A DNA stretch of 64,000 nt from JADMIH01 sp035274425 (GCA_035274425.1 DATEOC010000030.1:1-64000), one strand, 5' to 3'; positions 8,426-18,145 are shown, numbered from the stretch's first letter. Translations and numbers: made by a program. The notes: generated by a model from the letters alone, not told the origin.

Positions 8426-9418
8426 TTGGGCTCAACGGCGCAGGGCACCCAGTTACACCGCGCAGTTAAGCGCTGTCCATCATGCCAGAGCAGTTTACCA
8501 GAAGGCAGCGTACGTTGCTCCGTCTGTAACCAGCTGCTGGTTCCGGGTGCCGTTGAATCCAGGCTCACGCCTGCGGATACGATCCTATGTGCCACCTGCC
8601 AGACCGATATCCCATCTGATGCGATTAACGGTCCATGTCCGGTCTGTGGCGGCTCGATCCTTTTGCTTAATACACCTAACGGAAGTGCTATACCAATAGC
8701 TAACTCCCCTACGTTGTCGGGCCAATCTAGCATAGGGCAAGCGGGCGTACCTCCTGCCGCTACCACGGCCAGCGCCAACATGCCGTCTTCTGCTTTGATG
8801 ATACGACAGGGAGCGCAGATACCAGGTTTTGGAGAGGGTGAGATCAAGACAATTGATACATCGTTAAAACCTGAAGTTAGCGATCCCGATCCGCTCCATG
8901 CCCTGGTGACACTCCTTTTCCTGATTGAAATCAGCATCGCTCTCTTCTTTCTCAACTGGATAATTCCCGTAGTGGCCGTTCTGCTGGTTGCTCTAACCTA
9001 TTTCGTGCCCCCTCCTAACAAGGTCGGGGGGTTCATCCCGCAATTGATTGGACGGCCGCTTCAACCACTGCGATGGCTCTTTGACCGCCTCTTCTCCCCA
9101 TTCAATCCAAATCAGCCTGGTGCTCGCCAGGAACCTCGTCGCGAATATAGTCTCGACCTGAAAGTCGGTATGCAGCAGAAATTCACCGTGAAAGGTGATC
9201 TCCTTCCCAGGAACCCCGCTCAAGGTGAATACGTGCGGATATGGACGATTCAGCGCCAAGGGAGAGCCTATTTCCGGCAAGGGGAGTTAATAGAGAAAGA
9301 GACCCAGGAAAAAGTGATGCTGCAATTGCTGCCCTCTTATGTAGGCCGCTATTATTTGCTCGCGCTGCTTTTTCTCAACCTGGGGGTGATAGCATTGCGC
9401 TTGTGGGTGTTTCGCTAG
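8426..9418 (+). CDS. Zinc-ribbon membrane protein
   Basis: A 330-residue protein not matched to a named family. It starts at TTG 8426, since the only ATGs lie far inside. Two treble-clef zinc ribbons stand at the N-terminus: C17-C20-C31-C34 and C55-C58-C71-C74. A Pro/Ala/Ser linker follows, then two hydrophobic helices (about residues 155-195), a cytosolic-looking domain rich in basic residues (about 220-300) and a final hydrophobic helix (LLALLFLNLGVIALRLWVF). It is the first gene of the run that ends in the tubulin-like genes. By position it may be a membrane adaptor of that complex; this is inference. Confidence 0.75.
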   Translation: MGSTAQGTQLHRAVKRCPSCQSSLPEGSVRCSVCNQLLVPGAVESRLTPADTILCATCQTDIPSDAINGPCPVCGGSILLLNTPNGSAIPIANSPTLSGQSSIGQAGVPPAATTASANMPSSALMIRQGAQIPGFGEGEIKTIDTSLKPEVSDPDPLHALVTLLFLIEISIALFFLNWIIPVVAVLLVALTYFVPPPNKVGGFIPQLIGRPLQPLRWLFDRLFSPFNPNQPGARQEPRREYSLDLKVGMQQKFTVKGDLLPRNPAQGEYVRIWTIQRQGRAYFRQGELIEKETQEKVMLQLLPSYVGRYYLLALLFLNLGVIALRLWVFR

Positions 9419-9498
9419 ACAAGGTAACGAGTTCTGGAATTGCCTGAGTTAAGAGACGCATATGTACGGTTGTATGGGAAAGAGAACTGGACGCTGGG

Positions 9499-9518
9499 AA
9501 GCGGCTAATAAGCCGTTT
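9499..9518 (+). promoter_or_regulatory. Small hairpin upstream of the coiled-coil gene
   Basis: AAGCGGCT (9499-9506), loop AATA, then AGCCGTTT (9511-9518) forms an 8-bp stem with one G-U pair. It lies about 15 nt before the GGAGGAG ribosome site of the gene at 9541. It has no U tract, so it is more likely a translational or mRNA-stability element than a terminator. It may also be chance. Confidence 0.35.
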
Positions 9519-9540
9519 AGGAATTATTCAGGAGGAGAAA

Positions 9541-10326
9541 ATGGCTACTCTTGCGGCTGATCTCTACGACAGAGATAATGAGGAACTGGTAGCAACTGTT
9601 AGCTTCAGAAATGATCATTGGACCGAGGGAAGTGCCCGCTCGGTCCTCAACCTCTTCTTCACATATGGGGGCCTGGCCCCTGACGCGAGCCTGGATACGC
9701 AGCTCAAAGATAGCCGCAACGTTATCCCTCTCACCGAGCTTGGAAGGGGACGCAACGCCACACTAAGCATTATCGTGCGCCGGCGGACAGAGTCGTCTCC
9801 TCAAGGGCAGCATGCCACTTCCGTTCAACTCCAACAACTTCAGGAGTGCGTGAGAGTCGTGCATGAAACCTTGAGTAGACTTATCAAGCAGGGTGTGAAC
9901 GGCACCGACCCTGAAGCGTTCCGTAAGGCCATAGAGGTACTGGGAGCCAGAATAGATCAGAGAGACGATTGGCTCAATGAAGTTCGGCTCGCTCTCGGAC
10001 TCGCAGGACGCGGCGGCGCTAATCCAGCGAGTTACGGGGCAGACGTGTTAGCCGTCCACAAAGAACTGACAGACGATAAAGCGAAGCTGGAAAGCGCACT
10101 CGCAATGGCGGAGTTAGAGGCTCAACAGGAGAAGGATCGTGCAGATTTGCTAAGAGAAAGTAACGATACTCTTAGGGGAGAGAAAAGCAGACTAAACGCA
10201 GAGATTCAACGTCTCCGGGAGGAGATAGACAGACGCGACGCTGGCGCTCGACGGAATGGAACTGGGATCTACCCAAGCGCAACGGTAGACTCCAACCCAT
10301 GGGGACCTTCGGAGGGGAGCCTCTAG
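9541..10326 (+). CDS. Hypothetical coiled-coil protein
   Basis: A 261-residue soluble protein with a strong ribosome site (GGAGGAG, 3-4 nt from the ATG). Residues 1-85 look like a small alpha/beta domain ('LYDRDNEELVATVSF', 'SARSVLNLFF'). Residues 95-150 are helical. Residues 165-240 form a charged coiled coil rich in Glu, Lys and Arg. No enzymatic motif is seen. It sits between the zinc-ribbon membrane protein and a second helical protein, so a scaffold role in the tubulin-like system is possible but only from position. Confidence 0.75.
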   Translation: MATLAADLYDRDNEELVATVSFRNDHWTEGSARSVLNLFFTYGGLAPDASLDTQLKDSRNVIPLTELGRGRNATLSIIVRRRTESSPQGQHATSVQLQQLQECVRVVHETLSRLIKQGVNGTDPEAFRKAIEVLGARIDQRDDWLNEVRLALGLAGRGGANPASYGADVLAVHKELTDDKAKLESALAMAELEAQQEKDRADLLRESNDTLRGEKSRLNAEIQRLREEIDRRDAGARRNGTGIYPSATVDSNPWGPSEGSL

Positions 10327-10353
10327 CTCATCCGGCTGAGGGAGGCAGCCAAA

Positions 10354-12276
10354 ATGCTTTCTACTCAGTTATTGACACTTGCGGCAAAGAGAGGTAGTAG
10401 GAAAGGGGTAAGCATGAGCACGGGGATTGAAGGCACAGTATTGTTGGTCCCATTGGCGGTGGTTGGGGGGGCGGCGGCTCTCTCGGTGATAGCGGTAGCG
10501 GCCGCCGCTACCGCTATCGCGGGAGCAGGTGCGGTAGTGGCACGTGAGCTTGGGCGTGGCGTAATCGCCTGTGGGCGCGAGTTGCGACACATGACCGAAG
10601 AGAACCTCGCCATGCAGAAGGCTCTCTGGGAAGCTGCACGCCAGGCGGACCAGGAGCTTTTCAGCCAGAAGTTGAATATCATCGCTGGCCGAGGGGAGCG
10701 TTACAACCAGATGCTGGAAGAGGCCCGCAAGAAAGAGCACGAGCAGGAGGCGATGGTTAAGGAACTCTTGCGGAAGCGCACCACAGCCAGCAAGGCAACT
10801 GCCCCCGTCTTCGCTGACTTTCAGTCATTGCGCGAGGATTTATTGAATGCTGCCCCACCACCGAAGGTACGCCGATTTGAGAACAAGGAGGGCTGGCCCC
10901 GGAAGGTACGGCGTTTGGAGGAACTTGCGAGCAAACTAGCCTCCAGCCTGGAGCATTACCGCACAGGACCTGCCACCGGCCTTTTTGATATAGCGGGCCT
11001 TGAGCAGGCGCTGACCGAAAGTCGAGCACAGATCAAAACTCTGGATGAGAAGGCGGGAGCAGTAGAGAATGGCTCAACTGTGCCCGACATTGCCCTATAC
11101 AGTCAGGTGTTAGGAACCCTTTCTTATCTCGATCACAGGTTGGAAGAGATGAGTGTGCAACTGCCCCACCGTGAGGAAAGCCGGAACGAGGCACTGAATT
11201 TACTGGAGAAAGCTCACCAGGCCCTGCGCGCTACATCCACCAAGGTTGGCAGTAGCGCATCTACTTCGCAGGTGGCAGCGCTCAAAGTGGCTGCTGAAAT
11301 GCTCGATGAGGCGTTGGAGGCTATAAAGGCTGTCGAGTTTGAGAGGGCACAGAGCGCGGCCCAGGCTGTAAGTAGACACCTCGCGCTGGTCTTAGCGTCC
11401 ACCCAGGAGGAACGCAGTCGCAATTTGCTTGCCCTGCTGGAAGGGCTGAAAGCGCGTGTCGAGCCACTAGCTCAACTCCCTGAATTGAAGTCCGCAGTCG
11501 AGAGGTGGCTCGCGCTACGCACGATGTGCGAGCAAGCGGCGCAACGAGGTGACCTGGAAGGGGCTTGGGATTTGGTCAACAGGGAAAAGGTAGGTCTGGC
11601 ACCCGCGGCTGAGACGCTGCAAAAGGAGGCACTGCGGATATTGCAACAGGCCAGCTCAGGCGCGCTCGCGGGCTTGTCGGCGCAAATCCTCGAAGAGATG
11701 GGGTACAAGGCCGAGGCTCGAACCAGAGAAAGTGGCAAGGAGTATCAGGTGGTAGCCGCACGCCAGGGTAAACGCTATATCTACGCGCAGGTCTACGATA
11801 GCGGTGAGGTGAACCTCAAGTTCGAAGGATATGAGGGAGAGTCGTGCCAGAAGGCGTTCGATGAGTTTTATACGAAGTTGCGCGCCAAAGGCGTGCAGGG
11901 AGCCTGGCAGCCACAGTTCAATCTGAGCGATGCGCTGGATCGCCTCGTGGGGGCGTTGCAGCAAGCGGGCCTTGACCTTCGTATCGAGCCTGGAGACGAT
12001 GGCGTAACGGTGCTGGCTACCGGTAGGGTTGGCGCTACCGCCACTATTGACTACGACGGCAAGATGTCTCTCAGCGCGGAGATGCAGAGCGCCTTCCGCG
12101 AGGGGCACGCCTCTTCGCCTGGCGCATCGGGTACGCTTACCCCTCCTCAGAGCAACGACCCGGAGGCGCTTGCCAAGTGGTATATGAAGTTGCGCCACGA
12201 CCAGATCGCCAACCAGCGCGCTGCCGAGAGGAAGAAGCAAAGGGCTACGCGGCAAGGGCAGAAGGTGTTGGAATGA
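10354..12276 (+). CDS. Large helical protein with N-terminal hydrophobic segment and DUF2997-like tail
   Basis: A 640-residue protein. An Ala/Val-rich hydrophobic stretch (about residues 26-65) may be one or two membrane helices. Residues 70-440 are mostly helical and charged with coiled-coil character. The C-terminal part (about 450-580) contains an alpha/beta unit, KRYIYAQVYDSGEVNLKFEG followed by EGESCQKAFDEF, that resembles the short DUF2997 family pattern (beta strands, then G-x-S-C and a helix). DUF2997 proteins are known near Ycf46-type AAA proteins, and such an AAA protein follows here. The start at 10354 has GGGAGG upstream; ATG 10414 with AAAGGGG is an alternative. Its stop overlaps the next start by 4 nt. 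Confidence 0.72.
   Translation: MLSTQLLTLAAKRGSRKGVSMSTGIEGTVLLVPLAVVGGAAALSVIAVAAAATAIAGAGAVVARELGRGVIACGRELRHMTEENLAMQKALWEAARQADQELFSQKLNIIAGRGERYNQMLEEARKKEHEQEAMVKELLRKRTTASKATAPVFADFQSLREDLLNAAPPPKVRRFENKEGWPRKVRRLEELASKLASSLEHYRTGPATGLFDIAGLEQALTESRAQIKTLDEKAGAVENGSTVPDIALYSQVLGTLSYLDHRLEEMSVQLPHREESRNEALNLLEKAHQALRATSTKVGSSASTSQVAALKVAAEMLDEALEAIKAVEFERAQSAAQAVSRHLALVLASTQEERSRNLLALLEGLKARVEPLAQLPELKSAVERWLALRTMCEQAAQRGDLEGAWDLVNREKVGLAPAAETLQKEALRILQQASSGALAGLSAQILEEMGYKAEARTRESGKEYQVVAARQGKRYIYAQVYDSGEVNLKFEGYEGESCQKAFDEFYTKLRAKGVQGAWQPQFNLSDALDRLVGALQQAGLDLRIEPGDDGVTVLATGRVGATATIDYDGKMSLSAEMQSAFREGHASSPGASGTLTPPQSNDPEALAKWYMKLRHDQIANQRAAERKKQRATRQGQKVLE
10488..10518. repeat. Perfect 14-bp-arm palindrome inside a coding region
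   Basis: GATAGCGGTAGCGG (10488-10501), loop CCG, and its exact complement (10505-10518). It lies in the start of the large helical protein and encodes Ala/Val-rich residues of the hydrophobic segment. The GC-rich stem should be very stable in RNA. Confidence 0.9.
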
Positions 12277-12563
12277 CCGAGGTTCTAAGCAGCAACTCCC
12301 AGGTAACGTTGCAGCAACAAACCACAACGCGGATGTTCGTCCCAGAAGCTCCAGTAGATAGGATGCTCTTACTGGCCGGCGGTGAGAGTCAGGAGGCTGC
12401 GCAAGATGCGCCAGAGGGCCTTGAGGGCTACCTGCAGATTACCCTCGGAGTGGATGGGCGCTTTGAGGCGCGTGGTAGCAGGCTACTTCTCGATTGGCTC
12501 TTGAGGCGGCTCGCTGCGGATGGTTGGATCGTCCAGTTCGATGAAGCCCGGTGGTGCGGTTGA
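12273..12563 (+). CDS. Hypothetical 96-residue protein, translationally coupled
   Basis: A small acidic protein. The start at 12273 is set by the 4-nt ATGA overlap with the upstream stop. The first 45 residues look disordered. The rest (about 48-96) holds two strands and helices, 'GYLQITLGVDGRFEARGS' then 'LLDWLLRRLAADGWIVQFDE'. No catalytic residues are recognised. Its position between the DUF2997-like protein and the Ycf46-like AAA ATPase suggests it belongs to that small functional set. Confidence 0.7.
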   Translation: MTEVLSSNSQVTLQQQTTTRMFVPEAPVDRMLLLAGGESQEAAQDAPEGLEGYLQITLGVDGRFEARGSRLLLDWLLRRLAADGWIVQFDEARWCG

Positions 12564-12670
12564 TCAGGGGCTAGTTATAGGGTACGAAGGGATCGTATCT
12601 TCAAAGCTATATATTCTACCTTGTGAGGTTGCGTGAGACTGACAGATAAGAAACAAGGCAGGAGGATCAG

Positions 12671-14671
12671 ATGGATCAGATGGCAGTAGACAATTACGCG
12701 TTTCCCGCTTTTCCTAGTCAAACTCAAACTCAAGCTCAACCGGAGTCAATGGATGAGCATGCAGCTCAGATGACCCAGGACTATCTGGTGCGCGCTAAAC
12801 CTGCCTGGCTCGAAGATATCCGTAAGAAGTCAACCGAGCAGGGACGTTGTGTCTTCTTGCTCCACTTCAACATCCAGGACCTGGTCTTTGACCCGGCCCA
12901 TAAGCCCGCTTCTCCGAACGACCTGAAGACCGTGACTGAATATCTTACCGTCAAGTTGAGGCACAGAGATAGTGTGCTCTATTACTCGCTCCATACAGGC
13001 ATAGAGGTATACAGGAGCCAGCCAATACAGGCGGGCGATCCAATACCCCGGAGTTCCCCGGAGTCACTCTGGATGAGTACGGCGGGACGCGCCCTCAATG
13101 ACCCCCAACCTCTCGCATTTGCTGATCCTGACTCAGACGATCCGGCTAGGCCCCATAGCTGGCGATCACCTAACCGAGTTTTCAGGCTACTCGACCGCGC
13201 CTTGACCAATCCTTATATGGTAAACGCCGAAAGCGGGCCGCGCCCCATGAGTTTAGCTTTGATAATTGATTACCTGCACCATCTTACCCCGATGCGCGAG
13301 GTCTCAACTACGCATGAAGCGTCCGAAGTAGTTGAGACCCTGCAAAGTTGGTCAACCGACCCCGCCTTACCAAATCACAAGCACTTAGTTATACTTCTTA
13401 CTACAGAACTAGCAGCGGTCCACGCGGAACTGCAAGGGACGGACAGCCGCATCGAGAGCATCTACCTCCCCAGGCCCGACCGCAAGCTACGTGCCGAGTT
13501 CCTGGGGTGGCTGGCACACTTCCCAGGGTATGAGGCGTTGCGGCACGGGGATAGAGTGACGGAGTTGGCGAATCTCACCTCCGGCATGAACTTCACCGAG
13601 CTAAGAGATTTCGCGCACACAATGCAGTCAACTCAGGACTGGCGCGTGGCCCTGTCCGCCAGACGCGCTGAGGCGATCAGGCGCGCCAGTCGGGGAATGC
13701 TCATACCTCGAGAGTCCGATTACGGGTTGAACGACGTGGCGGGCTACACCTACGCCAAACAAATCACCAATCTAATCCTAACGAAGCTGAAGGAGGAAGG
13801 TGGGGCTGGGATTACTGGGATGCTCTTCACAGGCCCCCCTGGTACAGGCAAGTCCTATTTTGCGAGGGCACTCGCCCGCGATGCCGGGATCCCGGTGGTC
13901 GAGATGGGAGATGTGCGTGGACCTTACGTTGGTGAAACTGAGCGCAACCTGTCACTCGTGCTGGATGTAGCACGTAGCATGGCCCCGGTAATCATCTTCG
14001 TGGACGAGGTTGACCAGGCTTTTTCGAATCGGCAGGGGCGGTCCGCCACGGACAGTGGCGTGGAGCAGCGCGTTCTACAACGTCTCTTACGCTTTATGGA
14101 TGATCCAGACAACACTGGCCGCGTCTTCTGGGTCGCTGCCAGCAACCGGCCCGATCTCCTCGACGCAGCCCTCCTCAGCCGCTTCCGGCTGGTGGTACCA
14201 TTCCTGATGCCTGACGGGCCAGCTATCGGTGATCTGGTAAGCACCAAGCTACCCCGCCAGGCAAAATTTAGCTGGGCTGAAGGGAGTTGGACTCAGGAAG
14301 TTATGAATGAACTGCGTAAGTTAGTAGGTAAGTACTCCGGGCGGGAGCTAGACACAATTGTGCGATCGGCCCAGTGGTATGCACAGATGGACGGCCAGGA
14401 TACCAGATACGTATCAGGGCAGAAATATCTCTTGAAGGCATTGAGGGAGGCAAGCGTCGGCCATGATCCGGATGAGTACCTGCGCTGGTCGCTGCTGGCG
14501 CTGCAACGCATCCAGACCAATTCACGCGAGTTGGCTGACGCGGTGCGAGCCACCATCCGCCCCGATTATGCAGGTCGCATCATCTCAAATCCAAACGGGT
14601 ACGAGATAGACAAGGATGCTGTGAGCCAGATCCTTAGAGAGTTACGCCCTGCTGATCCCTGGGCGCGCTAG
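12671..14671 (+). CDS. Ycf46-like tandem AAA ATPase
   Basis: A 666-residue cytoplasmic AAA protein with an AGGAGG site 5 nt before ATG 12671. The C-terminal half is a full AAA module: Walker A GPPGTGKS (about 388-395), Walker B IIFVDEVDQ (about 440-448), sensor 1 in WVAASNRPDLLD, and arginine-finger region LLSRFRLVVPF. The N-terminal half (about 60-320) looks like a degenerate AAA domain: a Walker-B-like LALIIDYLHHL and a 'LVILLTTELAAV' strand, but no Walker A. This two-part plan resembles the Ycf46 family. Substrate unknown. By context it may remodel the tubulin-like or VWA partners. AAA plus VWA pairs (as in MoxR systems) are a known theme, though this AAA is not MoxR-like. Confidence 0.88.
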   Translation: MDQMAVDNYAFPAFPSQTQTQAQPESMDEHAAQMTQDYLVRAKPAWLEDIRKKSTEQGRCVFLLHFNIQDLVFDPAHKPASPNDLKTVTEYLTVKLRHRDSVLYYSLHTGIEVYRSQPIQAGDPIPRSSPESLWMSTAGRALNDPQPLAFADPDSDDPARPHSWRSPNRVFRLLDRALTNPYMVNAESGPRPMSLALIIDYLHHLTPMREVSTTHEASEVVETLQSWSTDPALPNHKHLVILLTTELAAVHAELQGTDSRIESIYLPRPDRKLRAEFLGWLAHFPGYEALRHGDRVTELANLTSGMNFTELRDFAHTMQSTQDWRVALSARRAEAIRRASRGMLIPRESDYGLNDVAGYTYAKQITNLILTKLKEEGGAGITGMLFTGPPGTGKSYFARALARDAGIPVVEMGDVRGPYVGETERNLSLVLDVARSMAPVIIFVDEVDQAFSNRQGRSATDSGVEQRVLQRLLRFMDDPDNTGRVFWVAASNRPDLLDAALLSRFRLVVPFLMPDGPAIGDLVSTKLPRQAKFSWAEGSWTQEVMNELRKLVGKYSGRELDTIVRSAQWYAQMDGQDTRYVSGQKYLLKALREASVGHDPDEYLRWSLLALQRIQTNSRELADAVRATIRPDYAGRIISNPNGYEIDKDAVSQILRELRPADPWAR

Positions 14672-14681
14672 GAGCACGTTG

Positions 14682-17600
14682 ATGGTTGTCCCTCGTTCAT
14701 CCAGATCGACTGCATCTACCAGGCGGATACACCGGGTGGGTTTGACCCGATATGTTTCGCTGGCCTTCCTACTGGTGTTGGCGATATGGCCTTTCACGCA
14801 GGTAAGGAGCCTCGGCGCAGCCACCGCCCCTACGACCAATCCTATTGATGTGGTTATCGTCCTGGACGAATCGGGGAGTATGGTCACATGCTGGCCGTGG
14901 AGTGGCGGTGCGCCTCCCTTACGCCCAGCCAATTGCCCTCCAGGCAAGAATCCGCCAAGTGACCCAAAAGATCGGCGATACAGCGCGGCGCGCCTCCTCG
15001 TGCAACTTGCCGACTCCGATGATCGCATAGCAGTGATACGCTTCGACAGTAAAGTCGAGGGCGTTGGAGGCGGGCAATTGCGCGTGGTGGGTGACCCGGC
15101 ATCGCGAGCCGCCTTCACAGCAGAGTTGCAACCTCCTACCGATGATTACTCAGGGAGAGGACAGACGCGGATAGACCTGGGCCTGCAACGAGCTGCGAAG
15201 ATATTGCAGGACCGCTCGGAGAAGGAGCGACCAGGCTACATCCTCTTCCTGACAGATGGCGAGCCTAATGGCGGAAGCAACCAGATAGGAAGCGTAAATG
15301 GCACTATGCGTTCACTGGAGAGGCAAGGCATCGTTGTTTACCCGGTGGCCCTGTGCGGTGGTAGCTGCCCGCCCAACATGGTGAATATTCTCACTCCGAT
15401 GGGGAACATACGCCAGGCAACGACCGCAGGGGAACTCCTTGAAGCTTTCAGCAGCAGCTTTGCCGATATGAAGCCCCAGCTAAATGTGGTGAAGCGGGAT
15501 AGCAGCGGCACGGTCAAGTTCATCGTGCGTGACTGGCATGGCGCATACGAGTTGAATGCCGTTGTGACGAAAGACGCAAGCGCCAGCCTCCAGCGTGGGG
15601 GAGTTGATGCCGGGGCGCAGCTCGCCTGGGAAGACGGCAACATCGCCCTTCATAGGGGTGACAGAGCGAGCATCCAGCCTGGCGAATGGACCCTTCAGAC
15701 TTCAGACAGCTACGGTTTCGTAGTGGCTCGCACTGAGACCTACCCACGTGTGATATTCCCGCGCTCAGCAGGAGGCGAGCAGGGTATTCGCCTCGTGCCT
15801 GCGCACAAGCAAGTGGTTGTAGTCGCCAAAGCCGAGGGAGCGCCGGGCGCATCCAACGAGCTTTCCCTGGATGGAAGCAAGTTAGAGCAGCCATCCTCCG
15901 GCCTCTTCTGGACCAAGTTACCGGAGATGGCCGGAGACAAGACACTGACTATACAGGTGGGGGCTGATACTACCCCTCTACTGATAAAGCGCGACTTCCA
16001 CTTCAAGCCTGTGGACGGCCTGCCCCAGGCGCAGGCTTCTCCACCTTCAGGCTGCGCCGCGGGGGAGCCTTGCCCCCTGGTGGCGAGCTTCACACCGGGC
16101 GGGAATGCCCCCTTGACCCAGCTGGGGGGCACGGTCTACGTGCTGGACGGTAAAGATGGCAAAGTGATCTCTACGGAACCGCTCAAGTGCGACGATAGCA
16201 AGCGGGAGTGCCGCAATGACACACTCTTCCACCCTGAGAACGGACGCAGCTATCATATCCGCTACCTGATGGAGGCTCATTCCGGTGACCAGCTATATAG
16301 TGACTGGGCCGACGCCGACTTCAGCATGGAGCCTGCGGTCTTCATAACGGGTCTGCCCGACACGCTCAATCTGAAAGAGCAGCCCCAGGAAGGTTGGCCC
16401 ATCGAAGTGAAAGTTGGCACCGATGAGAGCCTGGGCCAGCTTACCGCTAAACTATCATTAGCGCAACCCGGGGGTGCGGGTGCTATTGACGTACCGGTGG
16501 ACCTGGGGAGTATCGAGGCCAGGCCAGGAGCTGCCCAGAGTGCAAAAGTACACATCCTCCTCAATAGCCTGGGGCAAAGTGATCTAAAACCGGGGATCAG
16601 CTACACCGGTAACCTTATTTTCAGCGTTGAAAAGGCAGGTAAGGCCAAGATCGTGCCTGGTAGCGTGCCGGTAGTCTATGCCCTCGGCAAGCTGACCGCC
16701 ACTGTTCTTGACAGCCAGGTCTCTTTTGAGGATGTAACGTTCGACCCTTCGGCCGGCTTCTCGGTCAACCTTGCAGGCGGGGTCAAAATCAGGTTTCCAG
16801 AAGCGGTCTTCCCTATCGCCGCCGACGTGACCTCGGAGAACTGCCCCTACCTGAATGTGGGTATAGCGAAGCAGGTTGAGGGAACGGCGGCAGGCGAGTA
16901 CGTACTTGCGCTTTATGCGCGCAGCCAGGGGAGCGTCTCGGCGGGGGACTGCACAGGAAAGATCACCTTCAAGGGGGACCCGGCGGAGAGCTATGATGTG
17001 CGTGCGGGCGAGCTGAAATGGTTCGTCAAGGTGCGCCCACTAGAGTGGGACCTTGTTGGGGCGATCCGAGATGGGAAGCGCGTCGCCAGCCTGGACTTCG
17101 ACCAGGTAACGTACACTGGAGAGCAGGCGCGTGGTGAGTTACTGGTGCGTTACACGGGTAAGCTCCCCCCAGGCGGGGAGGGCAGCCCTCCATTCACCGT
17201 AAAGCACAGTGACATATTGGGCCTGGCCGAAGATGGTAGCCAGATCAGCGACAAAGATATGGAGCTACAGGTCGGGCCGGTCCCTAACACTCCCGATGCA
17301 GACGGGAACTACCATGTGCCCGTGCTGATCAAGGCGCGGCATGACATCGCCCACCATTGGTGGAACGGCGCGCTCTACACAGGCAAGGTTGGCTTAAGTG
17401 TCGAACAGCTTCCCGATAAGGGGGAGAAACCGATAAGCTTCAGCGTGCGCAGCCCAGGTTGGGTGCAGCGCAACCTCATGCCGCCGCTGAATTTCGTATA
17501 TGGTTTCTGGCTCCTCCCCCCCTTCCTACCATTCTTCTGTACTTTGCCTTTCACGATCTTTGCCCTCCTGGTGACGAGAGCTATGATCAGGAATGCGAGG

Positions 17601-18050
17601 CAGAGAATTCCACCACCCATCCAACCAGGGAATGGTGGGCCTATAGTTCCTCAGCAACCAGACGCACCAGTACCGCCGCCCCCATGGAAAGTACCTGGTC
17701 CGGCAACGACTGGGCAGACAGGCTGGGGGCAGGGCGCGGGTGGTGCTAGACGCTCCGGTGGGGGTTGGGGTAGTAGTGCGAACGGGCAACCAACCTCTCA
17801 ATCTTCTCCCTCTTCGAGGGCCGCATGGCCGACATCTGGGGCACAAAGCCCATCTAGTGGTTGGGGAAGTTCTCCGGCGCAACCCTCCGGTTGGGGTAGC
17901 ACTTCGCCTCGCGCTGGTCAGCCCGCATCGGGGGGCAGAGCGTCTACAAATGGCCCTTCACCTTGGGGCAAAGGACCTGTTGGCGGGAAGGGTCAAGGTC
18001 AAGGCGGCGAATCTGGCTGGGGCCGCCGAGGAAATAGCCCTGGCGACTAG
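14682..18050 (+). CDS. Large membrane-anchored VWA-domain protein with Gly/Ser/Trp-rich cytosolic tail
   Basis: A 1122-residue protein starting at ATG 14682 (AGGAG 7 nt upstream). An N-terminal helix (about 21-40) acts as signal or anchor. Next comes a VWA domain with an intact metal site: D62-E-S-G-S66, a threonine in GQTRIDLGL and LTDGEP. A long beta-rich extracytoplasmic region (about 270-920) follows. Then come hydrophobic helices (about 930-965), a basic stop-transfer end, and a tail of about 150 residues made of Gly, Ser, Pro, Trp and Gln with repeated GWGS-type units. The topology puts the metal-binding domain outside and the tail inside, next to the AAA and tubulin-like proteins. It could link an external ligand to the cytosolic machine; this is inference. 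Confidence 0.88.
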   Translation: MVVPRSSRSTASTRRIHRVGLTRYVSLAFLLVLAIWPFTQVRSLGAATAPTTNPIDVVIVLDESGSMVTCWPWSGGAPPLRPANCPPGKNPPSDPKDRRYSAARLLVQLADSDDRIAVIRFDSKVEGVGGGQLRVVGDPASRAAFTAELQPPTDDYSGRGQTRIDLGLQRAAKILQDRSEKERPGYILFLTDGEPNGGSNQIGSVNGTMRSLERQGIVVYPVALCGGSCPPNMVNILTPMGNIRQATTAGELLEAFSSSFADMKPQLNVVKRDSSGTVKFIVRDWHGAYELNAVVTKDASASLQRGGVDAGAQLAWEDGNIALHRGDRASIQPGEWTLQTSDSYGFVVARTETYPRVIFPRSAGGEQGIRLVPAHKQVVVVAKAEGAPGASNELSLDGSKLEQPSSGLFWTKLPEMAGDKTLTIQVGADTTPLLIKRDFHFKPVDGLPQAQASPPSGCAAGEPCPLVASFTPGGNAPLTQLGGTVYVLDGKDGKVISTEPLKCDDSKRECRNDTLFHPENGRSYHIRYLMEAHSGDQLYSDWADADFSMEPAVFITGLPDTLNLKEQPQEGWPIEVKVGTDESLGQLTAKLSLAQPGGAGAIDVPVDLGSIEARPGAAQSAKVHILLNSLGQSDLKPGISYTGNLIFSVEKAGKAKIVPGSVPVVYALGKLTATVLDSQVSFEDVTFDPSAGFSVNLAGGVKIRFPEAVFPIAADVTSENCPYLNVGIAKQVEGTAAGEYVLALYARSQGSVSAGDCTGKITFKGDPAESYDVRAGELKWFVKVRPLEWDLVGAIRDGKRVASLDFDQVTYTGEQARGELLVRYTGKLPPGGEGSPPFTVKHSDILGLAEDGSQISDKDMELQVGPVPNTPDADGNYHVPVLIKARHDIAHHWWNGALYTGKVGLSVEQLPDKGEKPISFSVRSPGWVQRNLMPPLNFVYGFWLLPPFLPFFCTLPFTIFALLVTRAMIRNARQRIPPPIQPGNGGPIVPQQPDAPVPPPPWKVPGPATTGQTGWGQGAGGARRSGGGWGSSANGQPTSQSSPSSRAAWPTSGAQSPSSGWGSSPAQPSGWGSTSPRAGQPASGGRASTNGPSPWGKGPVGGKGQGQGGESGWGRRGNSPGD

Positions 18051-18145
18051 ATAAGAGCAATCAAGTCGAGCAGCGTAGCTCTCTAATCTCACTCGTAGTG
18101 ATATACTTGTAGTTATCAGCAACTAAGAACAGGATGGAGTAGAAG

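Noticed and set aside
8341..8955. 204-codon minus-strand frame opposite the zinc-ribbon gene
   Set aside because: The plus frame has two full zinc ribbons and membrane helices; the minus frame has no domain and no neighbour on that strand.
9462..9560. Small frame starting ATG near 9462 and running into the coiled-coil gene start
   Set aside because: A 32-codon frame that overlaps the ribosome site of the next gene. A leader peptide cannot be excluded, but no ribosome site of its own is visible.
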